Source of the DNA: Dermatophilaceae bacterium Sec6.4
Lineage (GTDB): Bacteria; Actinomycetota; Actinomycetes; Actinomycetales; Dermatophilaceae
Direction of reading: 5' to 3'
Assembly (NCBI GenBank): GCA_039636865.1
Contig: CP144172.1
Location: 2,728,001 to 2,792,000 of the forward strand
Length of the DNA stretch: 64,000 nucleotides
This document shows positions 62,985 to 64,000 of this stretch, in pieces. The notes beneath the pieces were generated by a model that saw nothing but the letters and a program-made list of their open reading frames with translations, had not been told where the DNA came from and ran no database searches. Each line of letters starts with the position of its first letter. The first letter of the stretch is position 1. The position numbers and the translations under genes are program-made.

Positions 62985-64000
62985 GACGTGCTCATGGCCA
63001 CCGAGGACGGGCCATGGATCACCAGAGAGCGTCGATACTTCGCGTGTCCACCGACGTGCCTCATACGGGGTAGCCGACGAGCCAGAGCAGCGAGCGCTAT
63101 CTCCAGCTCAAGTCGCGCGAGTGGTGAACCCAGGCAGTAGTGGATCCCGGCCGAGAACGCCAGGTGCTCGGAGGCGTTCGCACGGGTGATGTCGAACTGC
63201 TCGGGGCGCTCGAAGACCTTCGGATCACGGCCCGCCCCGCCGAGCCGCAATTGCACGAACTGTTCCCTGGCAATCCGCTCCCCTGCGATCGTCGTGTCGT
63301 CGAAGGAGATGCGCGACGTGCCCTGGACGGGGGCGTCGTACCGCAACACTTCATCGACTGCCGAGGCCGCCAGTGATGGGTCGGCCACGAGTCGCTCCCA
63401 CTGGTCGCGGTGCGCCATAAAAGCAAGCACCCCGTTACCGATGCCGTTGACTGTCGTCTCGAAGCCGGCCACCAACAACAGGGTGCACAGAGGCACCATC
63501 TCAGACGGGGTGATCGAGTCTCCTTCTGCAGCAACGACGTAGGAAACGATGTCCTCCTGCGGGTCATGACGACGCAACTCGAAGAGTCGAGTGAAGATCG
63601 CCTCGAGCGCCTTATCGGCCTCGACCAGTCGGGCTGCGTGTCGCAGCGAGGTGACCCCCGACAACGCCGTACCGATAGTCGCGCCATAGGTCGCGAATTC
63701 TTCGGTCTCGTTCGCGGGGATCCCCATCAACCGGGTAATGACGGTGATCGGCAGTGGTGCTGCAAAGGACGATACGAGATCGAACTTCCCAGCCCGTTCG
63801 GCGTCATCGAGCAGGGCCTCGACACATTCCTCGATCAGTGGCCGGTACTGCTGCATCTGACGCGGGCTGAACGCCGGTGCGGCCAGCCGGCGTAACCGGG
63901 TGTGATCGGGAGGGTTGTAACCGAGGAACGACAGGTCGCCACCCTCGCCACCTGGTGTATTGACCTCTTGCTCCGAGCGCGGCCCGAACCGTCGGCTCCG
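62981..64000 (-). CDS. cytochrome P450, 5' end missing
   Basis: The frame is open to the window edge, giving 339 visible residues. The start of the visible part, NPPDHTRLRRLAAPAFSPRQ, is the C-helix region. The oxygen-binding I-helix is LLLVAGFETTVNGIGNG, the ExxR motif is EVLRYDAP and the haem loop is FSAGIHYCLGSPLAR with the Cys ligand. It is a soluble bacterial class P450; substrate unknown. The stop overlaps the start of the shortened P-loop gene. No ferredoxin gene is seen nearby. Confidence 0.93.
   Translation of the reverse strand, partial: RSRRFGPRSEQEVNTPGGEGGDLSFLGYNPPDHTRLRRLAAPAFSPRQMQQYRPLIEECVEALLDDAERAGKFDLVSSFAAPLPITVITRLMGIPANETEEFATYGATIGTALSGVTSLRHAARLVEADKALEAIFTRLFELRRHDPQEDIVSYVVAAEGDSITPSEMVPLCTLLLVAGFETTVNGIGNGVLAFMAHRDQWERLVADPSLAASAVDEVLRYDAPVQGTSRISFDDTTIAGERIAREQFVQLRLGGAGRDPKVFERPEQFDITRANASEHLAFSAGIHYCLGSPLARLELEIALAALARRLPRMRHVGGHAKYRRSLVIHGPSSVAMSTS

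Overview
The window is high-GC DNA from an actinobacterium. Gene families and gene order fit Micrococcales, perhaps Dermacoccaceae or Intrasporangiaceae; this placement is inferred from remembered family patterns, not from a search. Supporting signs are the homodimeric aceE, a PucR-type fatty-acid regulator followed by fabD-fabH-acpP-fabF and a carboxyltransferase, actinobacterial DUF families (DUF3052, DUF3145, DUF6703), an RNase H/phosphatase fusion, and frequent GTG starts and ATGA overlaps. Much of the left part follows the order known in Mycobacterium tuberculosis (RNase H fusion, zinc ribbon, Nif3, AhpE, aceE, regulator, fab genes, accD).

Layout. 1-8 kb: a GuaB1-type enzyme cut by the window edge, a drug-type ABC exporter with a divergent TetR regulator, the RNase P RNA gene (minus strand, about 3577-3987), an RNB-domain ribonuclease, a DUF222/HNH protein and YaaA. 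8-12.7 kb (minus strand): RNase H/phosphatase, zinc ribbon and Nif3 proteins, tRNA-Val, a membrane protein, peroxiredoxin and DUF3052. 12.9-23.2 kb (plus strand): pyruvate dehydrogenase E1, a decayed glycerophosphodiesterase on the other strand, and the FasR-fabD-fabH-acpP-fabF-accD block that turns acetyl-CoA into fatty acids. FabD carries an unusual C-terminal biotinyl-like domain. 23.3-25.3 kb: DUF3145 and an LCP cell-wall ligase.

25.6-42.7 kb lies between tRNA-Ile2(CAU) and tRNA-Asn and looks like an old accessory region. It holds a copper-efflux module with a CsoR-like operator inside a leaderless promoter, LemA and M48 protease, a PRC-barrel protein, an APC permease, an ABC exporter, a Met-rich cupredoxin-like lipoprotein, a class A PBP with a PASTA domain, an unknown membrane protein and a secreted ScyD/ScyE-like propeller. 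Between these genes I could read fragments of two IS256-type transposases, one IS21 IstB protein and one serine recombinase, all broken.

42.8-64 kb returns to housekeeping content, mostly on the minus strand: DnaG, dGTPase, small conserved proteins, a rhodanese-type sulfurtransferase (plus strand), a glutamate-type ABC importer (gluABCD), DusB, a DesK/DesR-like two-component system in line with an ABC exporter, UppS and RecO. It ends with a FAD oxidoreductase, a frameshifted repeat protein, an AlkB-like oxygenase, a shortened P-loop protein and a cytochrome P450 cut by the window edge. No CRISPR array, prophage or rRNA operon was seen.
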